A DNA stretch of 64,000 nt, from assembly GCF_022984075.1 (NCBI RefSeq), contig NZ_JALAAD010000001.1:2336455-2400454 (forward strand), read 5' to 3'. The position numbers and the translations under genes were made by a program. Within the stretch, counting starts at the first letter, position 1. Each line of letters starts with the position of its first letter. Under the pieces are notes generated by a model. That model saw only the letters and a list, made by a program, of their open reading frames with translations, was not told where the DNA came from and ran no database searches. The stretch comes from Synechococcus sp. C9 (GTDB lineage: Bacteria; Cyanobacteriota; Cyanobacteriia; Gloeomargaritales; Gloeomargaritaceae). Of this stretch, positions 57,045 to 64,000 are shown piece after piece.

Positions 57045-57568
57045 GCCCCACCTCCCAACCGGGCAATGCCCTGGTCAATCAACCGGCTTTGCATCTCCGG
57101 AGTCAACCGCTGTTGGAGTTGGGCGGTCACGTATGCCAGGGTGAGTTCGGTAATCCGTTGGCGAATCGCCGCCACCGTGCGCTCCTGCTCCAATTCAATA
57201 CTCTGTTGGGCTTGCAGACCAATCCGTTCCACTTCCTGCGCCGCCAGGGCCAGCAGGTCTGCCCGCATCTGTTCCGCCTTAGCCAGCCCCTCCTGCTTCA
57301 ACTGGGCCGCCATCGCCTGCGCCTGGGCCAGGTTGTGCTGGGCGGTTTTCAGCGTCGCCGCCGCTTCTTTTTGGGCCGTTTCTGCCCGTTGGATGGTCTG
57401 GGCAATGGTCTGTTGCCGTTCCCCCAACAGGTTCCCCAAAAACCCCCGCCCGTAGTAAATCAACAATCCCAGCACCAAAAAGATATTGAGGGCATTGGTA
57501 CCCAACAGGTCGGGATTGAACCGCACCCCAGCCCCCTCTTCCACCATCGCCAGCAGTAGGGAATCCAT
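57041..57568 (-). CDS. atpF: ATP synthase F0 b subunit
   Basis: 175 residues from ATG 57568 (MDSLLLAMVEEGAG). One N-terminal transmembrane helix (NIFLVLGLLIYYGRGFLGNLL) is followed by a long charged coiled coil that forms the peripheral stalk. The frame to 57757 runs into atpG and is rejected. Four nucleotides separate it from atpG, typical of the operon. Confidence 0.93.
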   Translation of the reverse strand: MDSLLLAMVEEGAGVRFNPDLLGTNALNIFLVLGLLIYYGRGFLGNLLGERQQTIAQTIQRAETAQKEAAATLKTAQHNLAQAQAMAAQLKQEGLAKAEQMRADLLALAAQEVERIGLQAQQSIELEQERTVAAIRQRITELTLAYVTAQLQQRLTPEMQSRLIDQGIARLGGGA

Positions 57569-57572
57569 AAGA

Positions 57573-58034
57573 TCAAACCAGTAACTTTGCCAAAATCGCC
57601 TCCCCCAGACTCTGCACCTGGGGTTCCAATTGGGCGAGCGCCTGCGCCTGTTGGGCCGCCAAATCCGCCTGAGCCTGAGCAATCTGGGCTTGGGCCGCCT
57701 GTTGCGCCACCCGGATTTGAGCCTGAGATTCCTGTTTGGCCTGCTCCTGCGCCGCACTCAGGGTTTTCTGGGCTTCCCGCCGGGCGACGGCCAATTCCTG
57801 GTCGTACTGACGGGTCAATTCCGCCGCCTTCGCCTGAAGCTCCTTGGCTTGGGCTTGATTGGACCGGATGTACTCCTCCCGTTCATCCACCACCCGCAGT
57901 AAGGGTTTGTAGAAAACGGCATTCAAGACCGCCACCAACACCAAAAACTGGATCGCCATCAGGGGCAGGGTGGCATCCAGGTCGAATAACCCCCCCGCCT
58001 CTGCCAACCAAACCGTACCTACGGACATCATCAT
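57573..58034 (-). CDS. atpG: ATP synthase F0 b' subunit
   Basis: About 153 residues from ATG 58034, where GGGAGGG precedes; the longer frame starts at 58049. TM helix [21 protein letters not shown] then an Ala/Gln-rich coiled coil. Paired b and b' subunits are specific to photosynthetic bacteria and chloroplasts, which supports the cyanobacterial assignment. It lies between atpH and atpF. Confidence 0.93.
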   Translation of the reverse strand: MMMSVGTVWLAEAGGLFDLDATLPLMAIQFLVLVAVLNAVFYKPLLRVVDEREEYIRSNQAQAKELQAKAAELTRQYDQELAVARREAQKTLSAAQEQAKQESQAQIRVAQQAAQAQIAQAQADLAAQQAQALAQLEPQVQSLGEAILAKLLV

Positions 58035-58096
58035 CCACCGCCCTCCCAAAATTCAGGCCCGATGGGGCACCCACCAGGCCCACTCCGTCTGTGCAT

Positions 58097-58396
<300 letters not shown>

Positions 58397-58434
58397 TCAC
58401 CATACCAGGTTTTGTTCCCGGTACCACCAAAATC

Positions 58435-59196
58435 TTAGGCGATTTCGGCTTCTTCTTCGTGTTCGTGATCCTCCAGGGCTTCGGCGATGTAGGTGGAAGC
58501 CAAGGTGGCAAAGATCAACGCCTGAATCCCACTCAGGAACAGCCCCAGCACCATTAACGGCACGGGCAACAGCACTGGCACCAACAGCACCAGCACCCCC
58601 ACCACCAACTCATCCGCCAGGATATTCCCGAACAAACGGAAACTCAGGGACAAAGGCTTGGTGAAATCCTCAATAATCTTGAAGGGCAACATGATCGGCG
58701 ATGGGTACAAATACCCCTTGAAATACCCCAACAGCCCCTTGCGGCTGAACCCCGCATAAAAATACGCCAAAGAGGTTAACAGTGCCAACGCCGCCGTTGT
58801 ATTAATATCGTTCGTACTTGCCGCCAATTCCCCCGCCGGGAGTTCGATCAGCTTCCAGGGCACCAAAATCCCCGTCCAATTACAGGTAAAAATGAACAAA
58901 AACAGCGTCCCCACAAACGGCAACCACGCCCGGTATTCCTTTTCCCCCAACTGATTGCGGGTCAAGGTTCGCACAAAATCCAGCACGTATTCCATGAAAT
59001 TTTGCCACCCCTGCGGCACCCGTTGGGCGTTACGAGTTCCCAAAAGCGCAGCCCCAATCAGCAATGCCATCACAATCCAGGACGTGATAAACACCTGCCC
59101 GTGAATTTTCAGATTTCCCAGTTCCCAGTACAAATGCTCCCCCACCTCCAGACTGGCCAGAGGTGCTCCCAGCAGTCCATTCCACATCCAAACCAT
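58435..59196 (-). CDS. atpI: ATP synthase F0 a subunit
   Basis: 253 residues, five or six transmembrane helices; called atpB in other nomenclature. The proton-path arginine is in [17 protein letters not shown], and the last helix has [19 protein letters not shown]. It is first in the operon in this window. The regulatory small gene atp1 that usually precedes it in cyanobacteria is not found; the upstream 250 nt are occupied by a repeat. Start ATG 59196 or 59187. Confidence 0.96.
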   Translation of the reverse strand: MVWMWNGLLGAPLASLEVGEHLYWELGNLKIHGQVFITSWIVMALLIGAALLGTRNAQRVPQGWQNFMEYVLDFVRTLTRNQLGEKEYRAWLPFVGTLFLFIFTCNWTGILVPWKLIELPAGELAASTNDINTTAALALLTSLAYFYAGFSRKGLLGYFKGYLYPSPIMLPFKIIEDFTKPLSLSFRLFGNILADELVVGVLVLLVPVLLPVPLMVLGLFLSGIQALIFATLASTYIAEALEDHEHEEEAEIA

Positions 59197-59300
59197 ACGT
59201 GTGCCTACTATGATTGATCACCAGCCCCAGTCTAAGACCAGGGGGACATCCCGTGCAATTATCTCAGCGGTAGCTCGGTAAATTGACTCATTTAACTCAT

Positions 59301-59449
59301 GGGCACTTCTAAAAATGGGTCGCAGGGGCACTGCCCCCGTCAAAGAAGCACCTGCGGTGTAGGTTCTCGCTAGCCTGCGTGGCGTAGCCATTAATATAGG
59401 CATTTTAACGAAGTACTCTTGCAGTGATGGCAATAAATAGAGGTGCCCT
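59301..59449 (+). repeat. MITE-like repeat before the atp operon (copy 8)
   Basis: 149 bp, the longest copy. Left end GGGCACTTCTAAAAATGGGT, core TCGCAGGGGCACTGCCCCCG, then GTCAAAGAAGCACCTGCGGT, the TGGCGTAGCCA hairpin (59380-59390) and right end AATAAATAGAGGTGCCCT. The right end contains the stop codon (TAG on the minus strand) of the DUF1345 gene. It lies between that gene's 3' end and the atpI start, so it may influence the atp promoter. Confidence 0.8.
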
Positions 59450-60143
59450 AATTACCAAACAAATTAGAAATATAATTCACCACCAAGCCCAAAATAATCA
59501 AATTATACATAAACGAAAAAACCCCATGAAAAAGTGCCAATACCCGAATATCTTTCCGGGCAATATTCACATCCGCAGTGGCAAACGTCATGGCAATCAC
59601 AAAGGACTGATACATAAAATCCCAGTAATTAGGCAATGTCTCTTCCGAAAAGAGCAACCCCCGATCCACCTCCGTAGATTGCTCCACCGCTAAATGTTTC
59701 CCCTGGGAAAAATAATAGAGCCTAGCATAGTGTAAAGCAAAAAAAACATTGACCAATACCCAGGAAGAAAAGAGGGCTAAAATGGATAAAAAAATATGCA
59801 CTCCCGATTCCAACCTTGTCCAATCCTTGGGCGTTTCCGCCAAACTCACCAAAGACATAATACTTGCCCAAGAAAGGATAACGACTGAAACTAAAATCAC
59901 CCAATTACTGGGTTCCTGATGGCGAATAAACCGATAGGTATCCTCCACAGAAGCCACATTAATCCGTATAAAAAAAGCCAACAAATAGCCCAGCACCGCC
60001 AAATTGTAGGTAATCAGATAAATAAAATTTCCATGTAGGTTTGTCAATAGGGATAAAAACCCCCAGGTGAACCCCGCAATGCTCAGGGCGTACACCATCC
60101 GCCATTTGGGATGAGTCAAGGCTAAAATCTTTTGCCGGTTCAT
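59448..60143 (-). CDS. DUF1345 family membrane protein
   Basis: 231 residues with about five transmembrane helices (WRMVYALSIAGFTWGFLSLL and VLNVFFALHYARLYY). The C-terminal SVIAMTFATADVNIARKDIR-like segment and final helices (FHGVFSFMYNLIILGLVVNYIS) match DUF1345. Function unknown. Its TAG stop is formed where it meets the repeat copy 8. Confidence 0.8.
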   Translation of the reverse strand: MNRQKILALTHPKWRMVYALSIAGFTWGFLSLLTNLHGNFIYLITYNLAVLGYLLAFFIRINVASVEDTYRFIRHQEPSNWVILVSVVILSWASIMSLVSLAETPKDWTRLESGVHIFLSILALFSSWVLVNVFFALHYARLYYFSQGKHLAVEQSTEVDRGLLFSEETLPNYWDFMYQSFVIAMTFATADVNIARKDIRVLALFHGVFSFMYNLIILGLVVNYISNLFGN

Positions 60144-60201
60144 GGCACAACCCAGGAAAGATCAGGGCATGGAACGTGCCTTTACCCTACCACAAAGTCC
60201 C

Positions 60202-61677
60202 TCATCCTAACGCCGCAATCGCCGTCAGCAACCCCCTCGCCTTATTCCAGGTTTCCTGATATTCCCGCTGGGGGTCCGAATCCGCCACCACCCCCGCCCC
60301 CGCCCGCACCCGCACCCGCCCCTGGTGCACCACCATCGTCCGCAGGGTAATCGCCGTGTTCAACTGCCCCTCAAAATCGTAGTACCCATAACAGCCCGCA
60401 TAGGGCCCCCGCTGCCGATGCTCCAATTCATAAATCAACTGCATCGCCCGAATTTTGGGGGCACCGCTGACCGTCCCCGCCGGAAAACAGGCTTGCAGGG
60501 CATCCCAAGCACTATATTCCGGGGCTAACCTGCCAATTACATTACTGACAATGTGCATCACATGGGAGTACTTTTCAATCACCATCATCTGATCCACCCG
60601 CACCGTCCCCCGCTCTGCCACCCGCCCCAAATCATTGCGCGCCAAATCCACCAACATCACGTGTTCCGCCACTTCCTTCGGATCCCTAAGCAATTCCTGC
60701 GCCAACCGTTCATCCTCCGCAGGCGTATGCCCCCGGGGGCGGGTTCCCGCAATCGGTCGCAGCGTCGCCAACCGCCCCTCCGTTTTCACCATCACCTCCG
60801 GGCTAGAGCCGATCAACTGCCAATCCCCAAACTGGAAAAACGCCATGTAGGGCGAAGGATTCACCAAGCGCAGGGAACGGTAGAGCAAAAAGGGGTCGCC
60901 TGAGTACGATGTACTGAGTTCCTGGGACAACACCACCTGAAAAATGTCCCCCTGGTAGATATACTCTTTCGCCCGTGCCACCCCCGTTTGAAACCCCTCC
61001 GCCGTGGTATCGCTGGCAATCTCCACAGACCGTATCCCCGGTTGCCAGACCATGCGGGTGGTTGCCGGTGCCAAGGGTTGCTGTAATTTGGCTAACAACT
61101 GCTGGACTTTGTCCTGAGCATATTCATACGCAGAACGCACATCCCCCCCCCGCACATCCCCATACGCCACCGCCCAAATGTGCCGCCGCACCTGGTCAAA
61201 CACCAACAGGTGATCCATCTGCAACCAACAGCCATCGGGTAAGTCCCCCCCCGCCACCACCGGCACCGTCGGTTCAATCCAGCGAATCAGTTCATAGCCC
61301 CAAAACCCGAACAGCCCCCCCAACCCCGGCGGCAACTCCGGCACTGACACCGGCTGATAGGGCGCCAAACATTTTTGGATCACCGCAAAAGGGTGCCCCG
61401 ACCACCGTTGCTCACTCCCATCCCGAAACACCTGCCGACAGTCCTCCCCCCAAGCCGTCAATACCCACAGGGGGTCACACCCCAGCACACTGTACCGACC
61501 GATGCGCTCCCCGCCCTCCACCGATTCCAGCAAAAAACTATAGGGCTGACCCCGACACACCCGATACCAAGCCGACACCGGCGTATCCAAATCCGCAGGA
61601 CACTGTTGATACACCGGGATAAAATTACCCCGCTCGCTCAAACGTTGAAACTGCTCCCAATCCATGGCACTGTTCAT
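60202..61677 (-). CDS. trpE: Anthranilate synthase component I
   Basis: 491 residues. It makes anthranilate from chorismate with the glutamine amidotransferase TrpG (not in the window). The N-terminal domain has the tryptophan-feedback [18 protein letters not shown] motif. The C-terminal chorismate-binding domain has [35 protein letters not shown]-like [15 protein letters not shown] and [17 protein letters not shown] 61677 or 61665. It overlaps the upstream FHA-PrsW gene by 4 nt. Confidence 0.95.
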   Translation of the reverse strand: MNSAMDWEQFQRLSERGNFIPVYQQCPADLDTPVSAWYRVCRGQPYSFLLESVEGGERIGRYSVLGCDPLWVLTAWGEDCRQVFRDGSEQRWSGHPFAVIQKCLAPYQPVSVPELPPGLGGLFGFWGYELIRWIEPTVPVVAGGDLPDGCWLQMDHLLVFDQVRRHIWAVAYGDVRGGDVRSAYEYAQDKVQQLLAKLQQPLAPATTRMVWQPGIRSVEIASDTTAEGFQTGVARAKEYIYQGDIFQVVLSQELSTSYSGDPFLLYRSLRLVNPSPYMAFFQFGDWQLIGSSPEVMVKTEGRLATLRPIAGTRPRGHTPAEDERLAQELLRDPKEVAEHVMLVDLARNDLGRVAERGTVRVDQMMVIEKYSHVMHIVSNVIGRLAPEYSAWDALQACFPAGTVSGAPKIRAMQLIYELEHRQRGPYAGCYGYYDFEGQLNTAITLRTMVVHQGRVRVRAGAGVVADSDPQREYQETWNKARGLLTAIAALG

Positions 61678-62930
61678 GGGCGAGTTTTGTTGACCAGGCT
61701 AGTGGCAAAATTCTCATGGCGGTTCGGGGAAAGTTGCCGTGCCTTCAAAATTGCCGCCGAGAGCATCACATAGGCTAAAATCCCCACCACCGCCGCCGCC
61801 CAAATGCCAATCGTATCCGAAGCATTCCAGAGGGCATGAACCACCGATGCCCCCAAATACGCCGAGGGAATCACCAGCCAAGCGTACTTCGGTTTCAACG
61901 CCGCCAAGCCAATCCCATAGCCAAAATAGCCACTATAAGCCATGTGCCCTGCCACCGAACCCAAAATCCGGGGAATCAGCAACTGCAACCCCACCAGTTC
62001 CCCCGCCACCGTGCCCGCCTGCTGTCCCACCTCCTCCACAATCCCCGGCACGTACTCCCCCATCGTCTCCAGCCAAGTGAACCCCAGCGCCGAAGCCGCC
62101 CCATAAATAATCCCATCCAACGGTTCCACCACCCCAATCCGGGAGCGTGCCCGCAGTGGCAGGAGCATCCCCAGCCCCCAAAATAGGAAAATTGGCAGAG
62201 CTTTTAATAATTCCTCCAACAACCCCGCCCCAAAAAAATGGGACGTAAATTGCACCGTAAAACTCTGGCTACTCGCATTCAAATTCCCTGGTAAAATTTC
62301 TCGAAAAATTAACACAAACAAGCTCCAGACCGGGCTAACCAAAAGTATGACCGTCATTAACCCCACCAAGACCATCGCCCACCAGGGTTTGGATTTACCA
62401 CAGAGTTGATAAATAAAATAAAACCCACCGATCCCCAACAAAAACGCCAAACAGGCATTAAATAAGGTCGGATTCCCAATCGTGGAAAATAAAATAATGA
62501 CCCCAATTACCGTCACCGCCGCCGGTACCAAATGGGCTTTGTGCGCTAGAGCCTGCCCACTCCCCAGCACCGGAATCAACTGGCTCAAACTCAAATCCGT
62601 CGAGTCTGCTGGGGTTGCCCCCACACTGATGACTTTGATCTGCGTCCGCCCCAGACGCACCACACTACCACTTTTCAACGGCACCGGCGTACTGCCCAAG
62701 CGTTGCCCATCCACCCAAGGGGGATTGGATTCCCGCAGACAACGCAAGTACACCCCTTGCCCATCCCAAGCAATTTCCGCCTGCAATCCCGAAACCGTCG
62801 GGTCGCTAAAAACCACATCACACAGATTTGGGTCACGCCCCAAACGGATCACCTGGGACGGATTTCCCATAGCCATTTCGCGGCGATGGATGCGGTTATC
62901 TGCCTGCCATTCCAGGATAATCATGGGCAT
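61674..62930 (-). CDS. FHA domain fused to PrsW-type intramembrane protease
   Basis: 418 residues from ATG 62930 (62948 and 62924 also in frame). An N-terminal FHA-like domain (about 20-100; VIRLGRDPNLCDVVFSDPTVSGLQAEI and VVRLGRTQIKVI) leads to a multispan PrsW domain (about 150-400). That has the conserved EE-x-x-K in AGLLEELLKALPIF, GVVEPLDGIIYGAASALGFT and late His residues (GSVAGHMAYSGYF, VVHALWNASD). PrsW proteins cleave anti-sigma factors in Bacillus, and the FHA unit suggests recruitment by phosphothreonine. It overlaps trpE by 4 nt. Confidence 0.85.
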   Translation of the reverse strand: MPMIILEWQADNRIHRREMAMGNPSQVIRLGRDPNLCDVVFSDPTVSGLQAEIAWDGQGVYLRCLRESNPPWVDGQRLGSTPVPLKSGSVVRLGRTQIKVISVGATPADSTDLSLSQLIPVLGSGQALAHKAHLVPAAVTVIGVIILFSTIGNPTLFNACLAFLLGIGGFYFIYQLCGKSKPWWAMVLVGLMTVILLVSPVWSLFVLIFREILPGNLNASSQSFTVQFTSHFFGAGLLEELLKALPIFLFWGLGMLLPLRARSRIGVVEPLDGIIYGAASALGFTWLETMGEYVPGIVEEVGQQAGTVAGELVGLQLLIPRILGSVAGHMAYSGYFGYGIGLAALKPKYAWLVIPSAYLGASVVHALWNASDTIGIWAAAVVGILAYVMLSAAILKARQLSPNRHENFATSLVNKTRP

Positions 62931-63002
62931 GGTTGATACGCCTTTCAATTATGACCCGTTCCATCCCCAAACTTCCAACCCCCACAGGCTAAATTTTTGG
63001 TC

Positions 63003-63008
63003 TATAAT
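63003..63008 (+). promoter_or_regulatory. -10 box of ssrA
   Basis: A perfect TATAAT 15 nt before the tmRNA 5' end. No good -35 hexamer is visible at the usual distance (around 62980). Confidence 0.6.
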
Positions 63009-63022
63009 AAATAATTGCACAA

Positions 63023-63420
63023 GGGGCCGTAATGGTTTCGACGTGTCGGCGAACACGCATCCTGTGATGCAGGCCGAGAGGGAGTCCACTCTCGTAAATC
63101 CAGGCTCAAACCAACGTAACTGCGAACAACATTGTTCCTTTTGCTCGTAAAGCGGCCGTTGTGGTTGCCTAAGAGTCCCTAGTTAGAACTAGACCGACTT
63201 CGAGGCGTTCCTGGTGACACCGTTAATCCTGGAACGTATCCCCCCAACGGTTGCGCTAACTGGATTTGTGCGGTTGCCGGTTAGCTAAGCCTGAACCGTA
63301 AGCCCCTGGTCAGTTTGGGACAAAACTGGCTCCTGGTGTCTGGGTCAAGGCACCTATGCCTGTGAATGAGTGGGACGTTAATACCCGATACGGACAGCGG
63401 TTCGATTCCGCTCGGCTCCA
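63023..63420 (+). ncRNA. ssrA: tmRNA (transfer-messenger RNA), one-piece
   Basis: 398 nt. The 5' acceptor strand GGGGCCGTAATGGTTTCGAC and the 3' TTCGATTCCGCTCGGCTCCA pair as the tRNA-like part. The tag frame begins at the GCG at 63122 and reads ANNIVPFARKAAVVVA with TAA at 63170-63172, the first Ala coming from the charged tmRNA. ANNIV is the cyanobacterial tag start. The gene is not permuted or split, unlike in Gloeobacter and marine Synechococcus/Prochlorococcus. It rescues stalled ribosomes and marks proteins for Clp. Confidence 0.97.
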
Positions 63421-63477
63421 TCAATTCCCAATGAAATTGTGGGGCTGATGGGTGTGCTGTGCAACCCTCTGGTTAAC

Positions 63478-63578
63478 TATAGCCGTCCTAAATGAGAGTG
63501 GAACAGGGGTCGCAGGGGCACCGCCCCCGTATTTGGTTCTGGAAACTTTGTGTTTGCAAATCAAGTAGGATTGCTATA
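63478..63578 (+). repeat. MITE-like 101-bp repeat (copy 9)
   Basis: Exactly 101 bp from TATAGCCGTCCTAAATGAGA to AGGATTGCTATA, an inverted pair with two mismatches. Core GGGGTCGCAGGGGCACCGCC and GGTTCTGGAAAC. It starts 57 nt after ssrA. The bases between it and the next copy (63579-63661) hold a degenerate core (GAACAGGGGTACCGCACTCA, CCTTGGTTCTGGGGAATATC) and a TGGCTACGTCA motif. Confidence 0.85.
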
Positions 63579-63661
63579 GCAGTCATAACTGAGTATGGCT
63601 ACGTCACGCTGTCGCTATGAGAACAGGGGTACCGCACTCATCCTTGGTTCTGGGGAATATC

Positions 63662-63762
63662 TATAGCAATCCTAAATGAGAATGGAACAAGGGTCACAGG
63701 GGCACTGCCCCCGTTTTTGGTTCTGGGAAATCTTTGTTCACCAATCAAGTAGGATTGCTATA
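63662..63762 (+). repeat. MITE-like 101-bp repeat (copy 10)
   Basis: Exactly 101 bp with perfect 12-bp terminal inverted repeats TATAGCAATCCT and AGGATTGCTATA. Core GGGTCACAGGGGCACTGCCC and GGTTCTGGGAAATC. The best-preserved copy and a good reference for searches. The flanking TA could be the target duplication. Confidence 0.9.
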
Positions 63763-63813
63763 TTTTATTTAATAACAAAAGTATCTTAGTACCCCTCTCA
63801 AGTACTGTTGATA

Positions 63814-63931
63814 TATAGTCATTCCGTTTTAGAATGCGACACTTTTTAGGTATTTGCAATCGCTCCATTCCTTTCCAGGAGAGGGTTTGTAGGTGAAGGC
63901 GAATGTTGCAAACTTGTTTGAAATGACTATA
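63814..63931 (+). repeat. Inverted-repeat element of the TATAGTCATT type
   Basis: 118 bp with perfect 10-bp ends TATAGTCATT (63814) and AATGACTATA (to 63931). The interior is unlike the G-rich copies, so it is a second family; relics of it lie at 13542 and about 34711. No reading frame of note. Confidence 0.75.
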
Positions 63932-63960
63932 ATTACTTAAGTATAAGATTATCGTATTAG

Positions 63961-64000
63961 GGGCACCTCTATAAATTCAAGGTTAGCGGTCGCAGGGGGG
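63961..64000 (+). repeat. Truncated repeat at the window end (copy 11)
   Basis: GGGCACCTCTATAAATTCAA then GGTTAGCGGTCGCAGGGGGG, the same end and core as copies 1 and 2, continuing beyond the window. The 580-nt stretch 63421-64000 holds only repeats; I see no gene in it. Confidence 0.75.

Noticed and set aside
63024-63150. Coding frame through the ssrA region
   Set aside because: The sequence is a tmRNA, with paired acceptor ends and a tag reading frame.

Overview
The window is a piece of a cyanobacterial chromosome. The evidence is a seven-gene ATP synthase operon in cyanobacterial order with paired b and b' subunits, BtpA (photosystem I biogenesis), Ycf35, DUF3285 and DUF2997 proteins, a ClpP/ClpR pair, a cyanobacterial carbohydrate/iron-uptake type porin, an RRM RNA-binding protein, and a tmRNA whose tag begins ANNIVPFARKAA. 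Gene packing is tight, with many 1-8 nt overlaps and several convergent pairs that share stop-codon bases. I saw no copy of the HIP1 octamer, no tRNA, no CRISPR array and no intact transposase. The species cannot be named from this sequence; a unicellular, possibly deep-branching lineage is a guess.

Layout. 1-5.2 kb: porin end, SRPBCC protein, leuD, an alpha/beta hydrolase coupled to a lytic transglycosylase. 5.2-13.5 kb: an iteron-like TTGTACT array, a secreted protein, carB-folC, a 2OG-Fe(II) oxygenase, a cysteine synthase. 13.8-21.4 kb (minus strand): a CHASE2 Ser/Thr kinase-FHA-thioesterase-Maf run, and a bcp-rluB-RodZ-like-glyoxalase-like-bioB run. 21.6-25.4 kb (plus): trmL, a LysM/M23 cell-wall peptidase behind a probable c-di-AMP (ydaO-type) riboswitch and followed by a clear terminator, and a folate-biopterin-type transporter. 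25.6-35.5 kb: DUF29, J-domain protein, clpP-clpR-DciA-like, rbp, an NlpC/P60 endopeptidase, gmd, a K+ channel, a MoeB-rhodanese protein, a DUF2997-Ycf35-ferredoxin cluster and a PHP phosphoesterase. 35.6-43.6 kb: a TonB-ExbB-ExbD operon with a small secreted protein, an ABC exporter, YlqD, a lipoprotein, a solitary HicB-like protein, VKOR-thioredoxin, BtpA. 43.7-53.9 kb: a GH63-like glycosidase, an iron-type ABC pair, panD, ppa, a GNAT, thiC with TPP riboswitch, a 40-residue membrane protein, an unusual metallo-beta-lactamase-fold protein. 54-63.4 kb: atpI-H-G-F-D-A-C, DUF1345, trpE coupled to an FHA-PrsW protein, and ssrA.

The most unusual layer is intergenic. At least a dozen short (about 75-150 bp) MITE-like repeats share a G-rich core and exchangeable terminal modules (GGGCACCTCTA, TATAGCAATCCT, TATAGTCATT). 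Three full copies are exactly 101 bp. Several abut gene 3' ends so closely that the repeat terminus contains the gene's stop codon, and in panD the last codons too. One internal hairpin shows a paired base change that keeps the stem.
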